A DNA stretch of 64,000 nucleotides. Origin: DASYXZ01 sp035946625. Lineage in GTDB: Bacteria > Acidobacteriota > Terriglobia > UBA7540. The position numbers and the translations under genes were made by a program. The first letter of the stretch is position 1. The number at the start of each line of letters is the position of its first letter. The notes beneath the pieces are model-generated. The model was given only the letters and a program-made list of their open reading frames with translations, had not been told where the DNA came from and did no database searches. Location of the stretch: contig DASYZE010000040.1 in the NCBI GenBank assembly GCA_035946625.1, positions 62,001 to 126,000 on the forward strand, read 5' to 3'. Shown one piece after another: positions 8,697 through 17,305 of this stretch.

Positions 8697-9440
8697 TTAC
8701 CTTTCCGGCGGGAAGGCTCGCTTTAGATCGCTCATCACGAGGTCCTGCCACCCAAGTTGATAAACTTCCCAGAGCTTGGGGTCGGGCGCGGAAAGCCTCT
8801 GGGGTGGGACGAGAGGTACCCAGAGACTTTCTCCATTTTGAGCAACAAGAGCATCGAGAATTTCGTAAACCTTGCGGTTCTTCAAATTGATAGTTGTCTT
8901 GGGTTCACCCACGGACTCCAAAACACTACCCGCCAGACAACACATTTCGTGGTGCTCGGACATCATCGCGGCATAGATTGCCGCGCTCGCCATTCGGGGA
9001 CTCTTGTCCGTGACCGCAAAGTTTTCGACGACGGTGTTCAGCAGATTCGAGGCGTCTGCCCGCGCCTTTGGCGAATAGATCTCGACCGCGCCAGCAGAGA
9101 CCCTCATCTTGTACTGGGGCAGTTGCGCGACCAGAGCCTCCAGAATCTCGCAGACTGACTTGTTGCTCAGCTTGAGATTTAACGGCTGCCACACCGCCTC
9201 GCGGTCGATGTACTCGATGCCCAGCGGGAGTTCATACTCATTGGCGAGATCGAGAATGGCTCGTATCAAAGGGCGTCCCTTCGCGTCAAACTGAGCCACT
9301 CTAGATTCGACCCTCCTCTCAAAGGATGGACGTTTGCGTTCCGCGACTTCCTGGTTGGCATTAAGGAGAACGGTTGAATCGCTTAAGCAGGCAACCACCA
9401 GAATCAACCGCCCGATCTTCCGCCGAAATTTCCGTCTCAT
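8697..9440 (-). CDS. Secreted protein with two STN-like repeats (paralogue 1)
   Basis: A 247-residue protein starting at the ATG at 9440, chosen because AGGAGG lies just upstream and a signal-like hydrophobic stretch (LILVVACLSDSTVLL) follows. Two segments share one pattern: LKLSNKSVCEILEALVAQ near 95 and INLKNRKVYEILDALVAQN near 185. This resembles the beta-alpha-beta STN fold of secretins and TonB receptors, but that is an inference from pattern. EIYSPKARADASN matches the neighbour at 9719-10498, so the two are tandem paralogues. Function unknown; probably an envelope protein expressed with the large gene upstream. Confidence 0.75.
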   Translation of the reverse strand: MRRKFRRKIGRLILVVACLSDSTVLLNANQEVAERKRPSFERRVESRVAQFDAKGRPLIRAILDLANEYELPLGIEYIDREAVWQPLNLKLSNKSVCEILEALVAQLPQYKMRVSAGAVEIYSPKARADASNLLNTVVENFAVTDKSPRMASAAIYAAMMSEHHEMCCLAGSVLESVGEPKTTINLKNRKVYEILDALVAQNGESLWVPLVPPQRLSAPDPKLWEVYQLGWQDLVMSDLKRAFPPER

Positions 9441-9718
9441 GATAGTCCTCCTGCGCGCCGCCGAACAGGGCACGATTGCTGGAAGCGCTGTGCCATTATC
9501 GCGGAGGCGCATCGTTAACACCGCAGCTCGCTTTTCGCCAGAATTCATGCGCTGGCCGCGAGAACGGCAATTGTGCAGACCCGTGTTCGCCTTGAATCGC
9601 ATCTTGGTTCTGGTGAGGCGGTTGGCGTGTCTTCATTAGAAAGGCCCGGCCCGCCATCCCCTCGGCGCGACGACGGTTGGTGCCGCTCCTTGGGCAAAAC
9701 GCCCCCGTCATTCGTTGG

Positions 9719-10498
9719 TTAGTGCCTTTCCGCTTGCGGGGCTGGCGGGAAGAGTGCTTTTAGGCGCTCGGCAGCCGACTTCTCAAAGGCCGGGTCCAGG
9801 GGGTAGATGTCCCAAAAGTTTGTTAAGTACCTTCGGCCGCGCTCGGCTGAAGTTGTAGTTGACCGAATCGGCGTCCACACGGCGCGACCGTTTTGGGCAA
9901 CGATCGCATTGAGGATTTCGAAAACTTTCGCGTTATGCATCTCCAACGAAATCTTCGTGCTCCCCCACTGCCCCCCTGAAGTGCTGCCCCCGCAGCCCGA
10001 GCCAGGATGAAGCTGCTGGCCAAGCGTGCAGAGCAACGTGTTGTCTGCCGTTTCCGTGTCTACCCCATGCACGCGATATTCGCCAACGACCATGTTGAAG
10101 GGGTTCGATGAATCCAAGCGGGCTTCGGGGGAGTATATCTCAACCAAGCCGTGAGAGAAGTCCGCACTGTAGCCGGGTGCTAACGCGGCCAGGGCCGCAA
10201 TCAAGCCTCGGACCGTCCGGGACCCGGTACGGAATCGCAAGGGCCGTCGAAGCGCATCATTGGTTATATACTCGAAGTCCATAGGGAGCTTATAGCGGTA
10301 GGCTAACATCAGCAATAGATCGACCATCGATCGCTTTCCAGCGTCGAAGTCCGGCACCGTGATCTGGAGTTTGGCCCCGAGGGCCTGTGCGGGATTGGGC
10401 CTGTTCGCCGGTGATTCCTGTGACAGAACTGCAGCTGCCCCCGCGCAGAGGAGCACCGCCGCAACCACTAATGCAACCGCGATAAATTTTGTTTTCAA
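9719..10498 (-). CDS. Secreted protein with two STN-like repeats (paralogue 2)
   Basis: A 259-residue protein with a clear signal peptide (MKTKFIAVALVVAAVLLCAG). It shares with the next gene the blocks VEIYSPEARLDSSN and EILNAIVAQNGRAVW, and a first repeat RTVRGLIAALAALAPGY. A Cys/Gly-rich loop (HPGSGCGGSTSGGQWGS) lies between the repeats. The spacing to the upstream large secreted gene is 33 bases, so they are probably cotranscribed from the promoter near 13014. Function is not recognised. Confidence 0.78.
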   Translation of the reverse strand: MKTKFIAVALVVAAVLLCAGAAAVLSQESPANRPNPAQALGAKLQITVPDFDAGKRSMVDLLLMLAYRYKLPMDFEYITNDALRRPLRFRTGSRTVRGLIAALAALAPGYSADFSHGLVEIYSPEARLDSSNPFNMVVGEYRVHGVDTETADNTLLCTLGQQLHPGSGCGGSTSGGQWGSTKISLEMHNAKVFEILNAIVAQNGRAVWTPIRSTTTSAERGRRYLTNFWDIYPLDPAFEKSAAERLKALFPPAPQAERH

Positions 10499-10531
10499 CG
10501 TGCCCTCCTCTCATCGTCCGGCCTCTGTCCG

Positions 10532-12961
10532 TCAGGGGGTCGGGGTGACCACCGGGCATGGAGATACGTTGGAGCCGTTGCACTGGATGGTTGTGATGTT
10601 ATGTGTTCCAGAAAATCCATTGTACCTGATCACATAAATTGTGTGTCCGTTTACGCTAAAAGTTTGAGTAAACGTAAAAGTGCAACTCCCGTTGGTGCAG
10701 CACCACCACCAATAGTCCGGTGTGGTCATCGTACCTGTGCTGTCGGTCAGCCACGTCTTCGCGTCGTTGAAGTTTCCAGTGCACTGGCTACCAGAAGTGA
10801 AGTTGGTACTCTCGGCAATCGTCATTCCTGCGACCTGTACTGCCACCCCATTGACGTCCAATACCTGGTACTTTATGGCGAGTTGGCAGCTATTCCCGGA
10901 GCACACAGTGGTCGTTGGCGTGTTGACCGCGTTAAGCTGGTACGGGATTTGCACATTCGCGGAAAGGCCAGCGCCCCCCTGCGCAGTGAAGTAGTGGCAA
11001 CTCCCCGACCCGCCCTGGCCATTCCAGTAGCATCCCTGCTCAGAAACATGTACGGAGATCGTGCTGCTTCCCCCGCTTACGCCAGACACAGTGCCGGAGC
11101 TATTTACGGTGGCCACGCTCGGGGTTCCAGAACTCCAGGTCACTCCGCTCTGCGGAGTCATCCATGATTCTGTGCCGTTGCAAGGATTGGTATACGAGCC
11201 CTGCAGTGTTAAGCCCATGGAGCTACCATCCAAGACGCTAACGCTGCTAGCTCCATTTTGAAGATTGATTCCTCCGTTGAAGCCCACTGGGCAAGTGCAG
11301 ATGTTGCAGTCATAGTTGCTGGCCATCCCGCTGTGGCGTTTGATCACAAGCAGCCGCCCTGCCACCGGGACATCCTCGGCGCGCTGCCAGGTTACGCCGC
11401 CATCCGTGGCATCGGCAGGGATGAGGGTTCCCCGGAAGTCGGCCTGTTGAGCGTCGCGGAGCTTGCGCATATTAATTGCTCGAGTCTCGTGAGGCGCCAG
11501 CTTGAGATCAGTCAGGTAATAGTGCAAACCGGCAGTGGTGACTGAAAATGCGATCCGAACGGGTTGGTCGCCTTCGTCTGTCAAGAAAAGTATCGACTCG
11601 GTATCCTTGTCAAGATGCCAGGGATTGGCGCCCGAGCCCGCCCAGCCGTTGCCCTCGTTCGCCAGGGGCGCGTCAATCACCATATCGCTTTTCAATTCCA
11701 CGCTCGAGACCTCCGCGATCGCTGAGCCCGGCCTGCCACTATATTGGATGCGGATCGAGCAAAAAGGAAGGGGCGTCGGGAGCTGATTGAGTGCTGCGCC
11801 AAGCGGGAGGTCCACCGTGCTGTATGGGCCAACGCTGAACGGCGGCAAGGTGAAATGGCCCGTTGTAACGCCACCTTTGAGGTTTTCATTTTGGCCAGTT
11901 AGCGATGTTCCGGCTTGAGCGCCGGCGCTATAGGGGCCTGTGGTCGAATCCCAGCCCATGCCGCTTGGATACTCTATCGTAATGGTCGCGACTTGGGGAG
12001 AGCCGGTCAGATTGCGCACTACTACGTGAGGGACAAAAGTTCCGATCCCCGCAAAAAGCGAATCCGGAGTTGGTTTTCCGATGGGTACGCCGCTAGCGTG
12101 CAGGGCGCTGGCGAGTTGCACCTCCGGGTCGGGGAAATTCAATGTGGTTGAGAATCCCGTCACCGGATCCAGAACTTTGCCCTGTGCGATCAAAGTCCGT
12201 TTCAACTCACGCTGAATGATAGTGATTCCGCCCTCGGGAACGTTGGCCGGGCTCATTTTCAATTCACCCAGGAGTTGGGTGACGGAAAGCGTTCGGGTCT
12301 CATATGGTTTGAATAGAACGTAGTCGCTTGGATGGCGCTCGCCATCGAAGTCCAGGAAAACGTCGGCGCTGGCGGGAAAAGCCGAAGTGTTAGTGACCAT
12401 AACCTTGGCGTCGCGTCCGCCGGAAATGTTCCACCAGAGCCCGTCAAGTTCCTGGGGAATGTCGGTGTGACCGGGGTCATTTTCGACCATCACCGTCTCA
12501 TGGATCAAACCGAGCGCAGGGTTCGTCATCGTCATTTGTCCGACCAGCGGCATAACAGTGCCGACAAAATTCACTGAGACACTGCCCTCGGAAAAATCTC
12601 CGCCGCTGTCAACATTGAGGCTTTTCAGTTGGCCCGCGATGTCAATCGCCAGCTTGGCCTGAGACGCAATGGTCATCTTCGGCGCGACCACCGTCTAGCC
12701 CGAGGAACTGTGCACTGAAAGGGTGAAGTCGAGCGGCGCGGGGGAATCGCTAACCAGGTTCAGCGTGGAGCGGAATCCATTTTGGAGTGAGTAGTACGGG
12801 AAATCGAGCTCGCGCGGCGCGGTCGGGCGCGTCTGTCCGCAACAAGCACTCGAATCGTCCTGGGCGGGCAGGGCCCGGGTGGAATGGGGGGTCTGAACCG
12901 CGAGGTATGCAGCGAGAACCAACAGAAGCGTTAGCGCAAAGGAAATCCCTGCTTGCTTCAT
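10532..12961 (-). pseudogene. Large secreted Ig-like (Big_2) protein interrupted by an in-frame amber codon
   Basis: One frame runs from the ATG at 12961 to the stop at 10532 but is broken by TAG at 12697-12695. The upstream part (88 residues) has a signal peptide and ends LDFTLSVHSSSG. The downstream part (~719 residues) continues TVVAPKMTIASQAKLAIDI without loss of frame or coding character. A CAG (Gln) to TAG change is the simplest explanation. The downstream part carries a Big_2-like Ig domain (VTWSSGTPSVATVNSSGTV) and a Cys-rich patch (DCNICTCPVGFNGG). It may be a recent pseudogene, a readthrough gene or a sequence error. It heads the reverse-strand cluster with the two STN-like proteins. 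Confidence 0.7.
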
Positions 12962-13013
12962 CGCGTCCCTCCGCGAACTGCAGTTATTGATTGGATTGTG
13001 CCCTAAGGCGAAA

Positions 13014-13042
13014 GTTATATATCCTTAGAGGACCTTTGTCAA
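13014..13042 (-). promoter_or_regulatory. Strong sigma-70-like promoter of the secreted-protein cluster
   Basis: On the reverse strand TTGACA (13042-13037) and TATAAC (13019-13014) are separated by 17 bases, about 50 bases upstream of the ATG at 12961, which is preceded by GGAGGGAC. Confidence 0.65.
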
Positions 13043-13234
13043 GGAGAATATTTAACTTAGTTGAGACTATGCAATTCTCCACCTCAGCAGGCCAGGGGCG
13101 CGGCATTCGAGCTTCTCCCCCTGAAGCTCGACGCGGAGAAGATCGCAGCTTCCCCCATCGATCAGGACATCGCTGCCGGGGATTCATCCGCCCGAGTCTT
13201 GGTGGTGCAAGCCCGTGAGGATTGGGCCATCGCG

Positions 13235-13924
13235 CCGGCTGGCGCAGACCCCTGATTTTCGGGGTCTGCGATATCCCCTCATCCGCAGCGGTCCATTTCC
13301 AAGATCGATGCATCATGCCTGTAGTAGAACCTCCAGCTCGACCACGGCCAATCGCCCGGTTCTTTCACCAACCCGCGCCTGACGGGATTATTGTGCATGT
13401 AGTCCAGCTTTTCCAGCCGCTTCTTCTCGCTGTACACATTGAACGGATAAAACCTCCGCTGCCACAGGCGGTAATGGGACTCGTCGTGCACCGTGGACGG
13501 CAGGCGTAGCCGCTCCAGCATCTTTCGGCACCAGGGATACTGCCGCTGTTCGCGGAGTGTTCTGAGAATCCGCGTGGCCGTTTCTTCCTTCAGACCCTTC
13601 ATGATCAAGCTGGTGGAATCCGCGGGCTCGGGCTTGAGAAGCAAATGAAAGTGTTCGGGCATCAGCACCCAGCCGATGATCAGAAATCCCATTTCAGCAC
13701 GGAGGCTGGCCAGCGTCGAGACAAAGGTGCGCTGGAAGCGCTCGGAGAGGAACAGTGGAGCGCGCCGGTAGGTGCTGCTATTAATGAATTGCATTTGCCC
13801 CGGACTGTAAAGGCGGTGGTAGAGTGGCATGACATGGGGAAGTATGCGCCGGCAAAACGATGTTCACAAGCGAGTCCCTGCGGGAGATCGCAGACCCTCA
13901 AATGCCAGGGTCTGCGCCAGCCGG
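13235..13924. mobile_element. REP-flanked RAYT element (690 bp) with 17-bp perfect terminal inverted repeats
   Basis: The termini CCGGCTGGCGCAGACCC (13235-13251) and its exact reverse complement (13908-13924) bound the element. Each end carries a hairpin with a perfect 10-bp stem: 13243-13252/13261-13270 and 13889-13898/13907-13916, with different loops. The transposase gene lies between them. This is the layout expected of a REP-transposase locus caught as a discrete unit. Confidence 0.85.
13279..13830 (-). CDS. REP-associated tyrosine transposase (RAYT, Y1/HUH family)
   Basis: A 183-residue single-strand transposase of the IS200/IS605-related TnpA_REP group. The HUH metal motif is intact in VLMPEHFHLLL (~55-65), and the catalytic Tyr is in LDYMHNNPVRRGLV near 143. 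WPWSSWRFYY near the end is a family mark. It sits inside terminal inverted repeats and is flanked by REP hairpins, which such enzymes recognise in characterised systems. It appears complete and is the only one of the three RAYT genes here with all catalytic residues. Confidence 0.92.
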   Translation of the reverse strand: MPLYHRLYSPGQMQFINSSTYRRAPLFLSERFQRTFVSTLASLRAEMGFLIIGWVLMPEHFHLLLKPEPADSTSLIMKGLKEETATRILRTLREQRQYPWCRKMLERLRLPSTVHDESHYRLWQRRFYPFNVYSEKKRLEKLDYMHNNPVRRGLVKEPGDWPWSSWRFYYRHDASILEMDRCG

Positions 13925-14020
13925 GGAGCGAACGCAGGAGGATTGGGCCCTCGCGCGGGAGTGTTGGAAGCTGAATTGCAGTAAGATGACCAATGGGGAG
14001 GGCGCCCCGTAAATTACGAA

Positions 14021-14554
14021 TTACGTGCCCTTGGGGTTGCGGCGGTGTGGCCGCAAGTGAGCGCGAACGTTCTCAAACGCGTCGCCCAGGTCATTGCACA
14101 GGTATTGGAGCACCCGGAAAGCAAAGTCAGAATCTTCATCCATCAGCCGGATGATGGCGTTTCTGGGAATGAAGGTTAATTCCGCCGCGGTCAGGGTTTG
14201 CGACGCCACTTCGCAGGGTTTTCCAGAAACCATGGCGCTGAGTCCGAGAATTTCTCCCCGGCCCGCCACCCGGGAGGTGGGCCCGCCGCTTCCCCTGCCC
14301 GGCAAGGACAGTTTTATCTTGCCGGAACGGATCACGTATATTCCCTTGGGGGTTTCGCCGGCGCCAAGGACGAGGGCATTGGCGGGAAAAAATTGCGTGA
14401 CTTGGTTCTTTCGGAAGGCTTCAAGCATTTCAGGCTTCAGAGTGCCGAAGAGATGATCGTGCCCAAAACTGAACTTGAAGCTCCTTCGGGGTGATTTTTT
14501 CATGCGGATTCTTTCCTCTCCCAAAGCGACCGGTATTGTCTGTTGACCTGTCAT
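14021..14554 (-). CDS. Cyclic-nucleotide-binding domain protein without HTH
   Basis: About 177 residues, taking the ATG at 14554 (AGGGAGAC upstream). It matches the Crp/Fnr beta-barrel: FPANALVLGAGETPKGIYVIRSGKIKL, then GRGEILGLSAMVSGKP and TLTAAELTFIPRNAI. After the barrel comes only the dimer helix (ALRVLQ-type region), and the protein ends at RRNPKGT. The DNA-binding helix-turn-helix seen in the Crp homologue at 16577-17293 is absent. It may be a sensor that works through a partner, or a truncated regulator. The stop lies just past the ackA remnant. Confidence 0.78.
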   Translation of the reverse strand: MTGQQTIPVALGEERIRMKKSPRRSFKFSFGHDHLFGTLKPEMLEAFRKNQVTQFFPANALVLGAGETPKGIYVIRSGKIKLSLPGRGSGGPTSRVAGRGEILGLSAMVSGKPCEVASQTLTAAELTFIPRNAIIRLMDEDSDFAFRVLQYLCNDLGDAFENVRAHLRPHRRNPKGT

Positions 14555-14728
14555 TTTCGTCTCCCTCTGATGCGGCGCGTGACAAAGTGCCTGTGAAAGA
14601 AACCTCGTCTCGGGCAATGTGAATCAGTTAGAAGCGGGGCTGCTAACATTTGAAAACCAGATTGTTTCATCGCCGAATTGCGATCCTCGAATAATCCGCG
14701 AAGAGTTAATGTCGTTAAACGGCTCCAC

Positions 14729-15175
14729 TCAAGCCGCCACAGAGGCAGGAATGTTCTCCGTGGTAATCTCAAAAGTGGTGATGATTTCAGCCGAGTTGCG
14801 GAGCATGGCTCCGACCGAGCAATACTTGTCTTCGGAGAGCTTGATCGCTTCCTCCACCGCCGTCGCATCGATCTCCGCCCCCCTCACCAGGTGATGGATG
14901 CGGATGGAGGTAAAAACCTGAGGAGCCCGCTCGGCCTGATCAGCTTCAACGTGAACTTCGTACCCCGTGACCTTCTGATGTTTCTTAAAACGAAGATAGG
15001 TGATGACGTCAAAAGCGGTGCAGCCCGCCAGCGCCACGGCCACCAGCTCGACGGGCTTGGGGCCCGTGCCGCCCACGGAATCATCCAGAATCATATGATG
15101 CCCGCTGCCGGTTTGTGCCACGAACTGGCGCAACGGTTGATGGGGTTGCGTTAAAGTCACTTTGGCTTCGACCAT
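14729..15175 (-). CDS. OsmC family protein (peroxide-reducing type)
   Basis: A 148-residue OsmC/Ohr-like protein. The two conserved Cys are visible in VALAGCTAFDV (~52) and EDKYCSVGAML (~117), the pair that reduces organic hydroperoxides in this superfamily. GGTGPKPVELVAVAL is the usual motif before the first Cys. The start has GGAGG 6 bases upstream. It is divergent from the CxxCH membrane protein at 15405 across a 229-base region with a Crp-type dyad. Expected role: defence against organic peroxides; the substrate is not known. Confidence 0.9.
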   Translation of the reverse strand: MVEAKVTLTQPHQPLRQFVAQTGSGHHMILDDSVGGTGPKPVELVAVALAGCTAFDVITYLRFKKHQKVTGYEVHVEADQAERAPQVFTSIRIHHLVRGAEIDATAVEEAIKLSEDKYCSVGAMLRNSAEIITTFEITTENIPASVAA

Positions 15176-15321
15176 TTGAATCCTCCAAATTCAGGTACGC
15201 AAAACCGCTCTCCGATAACGTGCATCCGATCGCAGTCAAACATCTCGATGGCATCTGCCATCACCGTGTCAAGCCTACCCCGGAGGGCCAAGCGGCGCAG
15301 TGAGGAGCATCACAGACAGCG

Positions 15322-15335
15322 GTGACCCTTATCAC
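15322..15335. promoter_or_regulatory. Crp/Fnr-type dyad between osmC-like gene and CxxCH protein
   Basis: GTGA-N6-TCAC lies about 70 bases before the ATG at 15405. It resembles the dyads near 17833, and three Crp/Fnr-fold proteins are encoded in this window (14021, 16577, 32582). Confidence 0.4.
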
Positions 15336-15404
15336 GGAAGATATTCGGTAAGGTGGCTAAAGTTAAGGGGGACGCGGGAGAGTCACCGTCGGAGGGGGAT
15401 TCCG

Positions 15405-16013
15405 ATGAAAATCAACTTGGTTTACATGATCGGGATATTTGTTGCGGGCGGACTCGGCTACGTTATTTTTGTGGCGTTCCGGGCCTATTTGCGCTTTTAT
15501 GGGACGCGGCTGGTGACGTGCCCGGAAACGAGGCAGGCGGCGGCAGTCTCACTCGACGCCCCAGGGGCTGCCAGAGAATCGGTTGTGGGAACTCCGCATT
15601 TCCGGCTAAGCGCATGCTCCCGGTGGCCTGAACGCAAAGACTGCGGGCAGGAGTGCCTGGGGCAGATCGAAAAAGCTCCGGAAGATTGCCTGGTGAGGAA
15701 CATCGTCGGAAAGTGGTATGCGGAAAAGAAATGCGCATACTGTCACAAGCAATTTGAATCGGCCGATGATATCTTTCACCACCAACCGGCCTTGATGGGT
15801 GCGGACCAGAAGACAATGGAGTGGGGTGAAATCCGGCCGGAAAAACTGCCCCAGGTATTCCTCACCGCGCTGCCCGTTTGCTGGAGTTGCCACATGATAG
15901 AAACCTTCCGGCGCGTGCATCCCGACCTGATTGTGGACAATCCCTGGCAAAACCAGCAGGGGGAGTGGACTCATCGCGAAGCGGGTTCAAAGCCGGCAGG
16001 TACAAACGCTTAA
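15405..16013 (+). CDS. Membrane-anchored protein with two CxxCH motifs
   Basis: A 202-residue protein starting at the ATG at 15405 (GGAGGGGG upstream), with one N-terminal membrane helix (MKINLVYMIGIFVAGGLGYV). The exported part has about ten Cys. Two CxxCH motifs, KKCAYCHKQF and PVCWSCHMIE, lie ~60 residues apart, each able to bind c-type haem. Earlier Cys (TCPETR, KDCGQECLGQ) could form another metal site. No family is recognised. A small dihaem electron carrier or a redox sensor is plausible; a zinc protein is the alternative. Confidence 0.75.
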   Translation: MKINLVYMIGIFVAGGLGYVIFVAFRAYLRFYGTRLVTCPETRQAAAVSLDAPGAARESVVGTPHFRLSACSRWPERKDCGQECLGQIEKAPEDCLVRNIVGKWYAEKKCAYCHKQFESADDIFHHQPALMGADQKTMEWGEIRPEKLPQVFLTALPVCWSCHMIETFRRVHPDLIVDNPWQNQQGEWTHREAGSKPAGTNA

Positions 16014-16118
16014 CCCAACCAGGCATGGATTAGCGATTGCGCACTCCAAAACCTAACATTCTCTGCGCCCTGAAGAGTTTGCGGGACAGGCAGCCGGGAC
16101 GTATAGGATCCCATCAAA

Positions 16119-16514
16119 TTAATTCGCCCCCTGGCGGGCGAGCAAATTGTGGGGCTGGTTCAATTGAGATTCCAGCACCAATCCAACATCCTCCGGCTCC
16201 GGCCGTTCCAGATAGTCCACTGCGCCCAGGCCCATCGCCTCCAGATAATTGTGAAGATTAAGGGACCTTGCCACTACCAGGATGGGTACATTGCGATGTA
16301 ATTTCGCGGCCCGCTCCAATACGCACCGTCCCTCAAATGCGGCGCTTCCCTGGGCCACGATGACGAAATCAAAATTCTGCGTTGCGATTCTGCCGGCGCC
16401 TTCTTCATAAGAATCGCAAGTCTCAACATCGTAGCCAAGAGCTGCAATCATCCCAGCGTAAGCTGGAATATCACCAGGATCATCGTTCACCACTAATATT
16501 TTTCCGCGAAGCAT
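16119..16514 (-). CDS. Degenerate response-regulator receiver domain
   Basis: A 131-residue stand-alone receiver-like protein starting at the ATG at 16514 (GGAGAGG upstream). The acidic pair is kept in LVVNDDPGD, and the fold pattern (beta-alpha repeats, GAVDYLERPEPEDV) is clear. The phospho-accepting Asp is missing: the third strand reads FDFVIVAQGS where FDLVLLD is expected. The conserved Lys before Pro is Arg (LERPE). It is therefore probably a phosphorylation-independent pseudo-receiver. It lies 62 bases downstream of the Crp-type gene, in the same direction. Confidence 0.82.
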   Translation of the reverse strand: MLRGKILVVNDDPGDIPAYAGMIAALGYDVETCDSYEEGAGRIATQNFDFVIVAQGSAAFEGRCVLERAAKLHRNVPILVVARSLNLHNYLEAMGLGAVDYLERPEPEDVGLVLESQLNQPHNLLARQGAN

Positions 16515-16576
16515 CTCGTTCCTCTCCGTTGGGGGCTCCGTTCCTGGACCGGGCAGGAAATCTGTGAAGCCCATGG

Positions 16577-17293
16577 TTATTCATTGGCCAGATTTTCCAG
16601 TGCTTCTTTGTTCTGGATGATCAGCGTTGAGCCACGCAGGGCAGCCAGTTGTTTCCCCTTGAATTCACTCAACGTGCGCGTAACGGTTTCGCGCGAAGTG
16701 CCGATCATTTGCCCGATCTCCTCGTGCGTCAGGGTGAGCTTCATTCGAGTTCCCGATTTCGGTTCTTGGCCGTTGGTGGCCCAATCCAGAAGGAACCTGG
16801 CCAATTTTTCGGGAACCGAGTGGGCGAGTCCCAGCGAGCGAACCTGTTCGCAGGCCACGTGATAGTCGCTGCTCAACTGTTGCGCCGCGCGGATGGACGC
16901 CTCACCATTCTGGCGCAGGAAGGTCAGGAAATCTTCACGCCGGATGAAACTCACCTGGCACGGTTCGAGCGTTTCGGCGGTCGATTGGTAGGGCTCGCCG
17001 GATATCGCCCCATGCAAGCCCAACACTTCCCCGGCCTTGACGATTCGAAGGATCACGGCCCGACCCTCCGCCGAGGTCATGGAAAGTTTCACCCGCCCTT
17101 TGCAGAGCACCATAATGCCGCGCGGAGCCTGTCCCTCCATAAACAGGACCGCACCCTCCGGATACCCCGAAGTGTATTTGACGGCTTCCAGGGCTTTCAG
17201 ATTTGCTGCGGGCAAGCCGCAGAAGAAATTTGCCGACCGCAGCTTGCATTCCAAACAGCTTTCTGTGAGCCCCAAACTTTGTGGTGTCTTCAT
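16577..17293 (-). CDS. Crp/Fnr family transcriptional regulator
   Basis: 238 residues with an effector-binding beta-barrel (~20-140) and a C-terminal winged helix (LTHEEIGQMIGTSRETVTRTL, split here as helix-turn-helix and recognition helix). The N-terminus has Cys in SCLECKLR and NFFC, reminiscent of but not identical to the Fnr Fe-S cluster ligands. A strong ribosome site (GAGGAG) precedes the ATG. It is flanked by the STAS gene upstream (12 bases) and the pseudo-receiver downstream, so a three-gene operon is likely. The TGAC dyads at 17833-17906 upstream of this operon are candidate self-binding sites. Confidence 0.9.
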   Translation of the reverse strand: MKTPQSLGLTESCLECKLRSANFFCGLPAANLKALEAVKYTSGYPEGAVLFMEGQAPRGIMVLCKGRVKLSMTSAEGRAVILRIVKAGEVLGLHGAISGEPYQSTAETLEPCQVSFIRREDFLTFLRQNGEASIRAAQQLSSDYHVACEQVRSLGLAHSVPEKLARFLLDWATNGQEPKSGTRMKLTLTHEEIGQMIGTSRETVTRTLSEFKGKQLAALRGSTLIIQNKEALENLANE

Positions 17294-17305
17294 CTGATTT
17301 CTCCT

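Larger units (their letters stand above)
13100..14012 (+). pseudogene. Remnant of a second acetate kinase 3' end, split by a RAYT element
   Basis: Positions 13100-13234 translate to FELLPLKLDAEK, ASPIDQDIAAGDSSARV and LVVQAREDWAIA, closely matching the ackA C-terminus at 8130-8260. The match resumes after the RAYT element at 13938-14012 with EDWALARECWKL and a stop. The 18 bases next to the element on the left (13217-13234) recur with one mismatch at 13938-13955, so insertion or repair duplicated this stretch. Nothing of the first ~340 codons of ackA is present. Confidence 0.8.
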
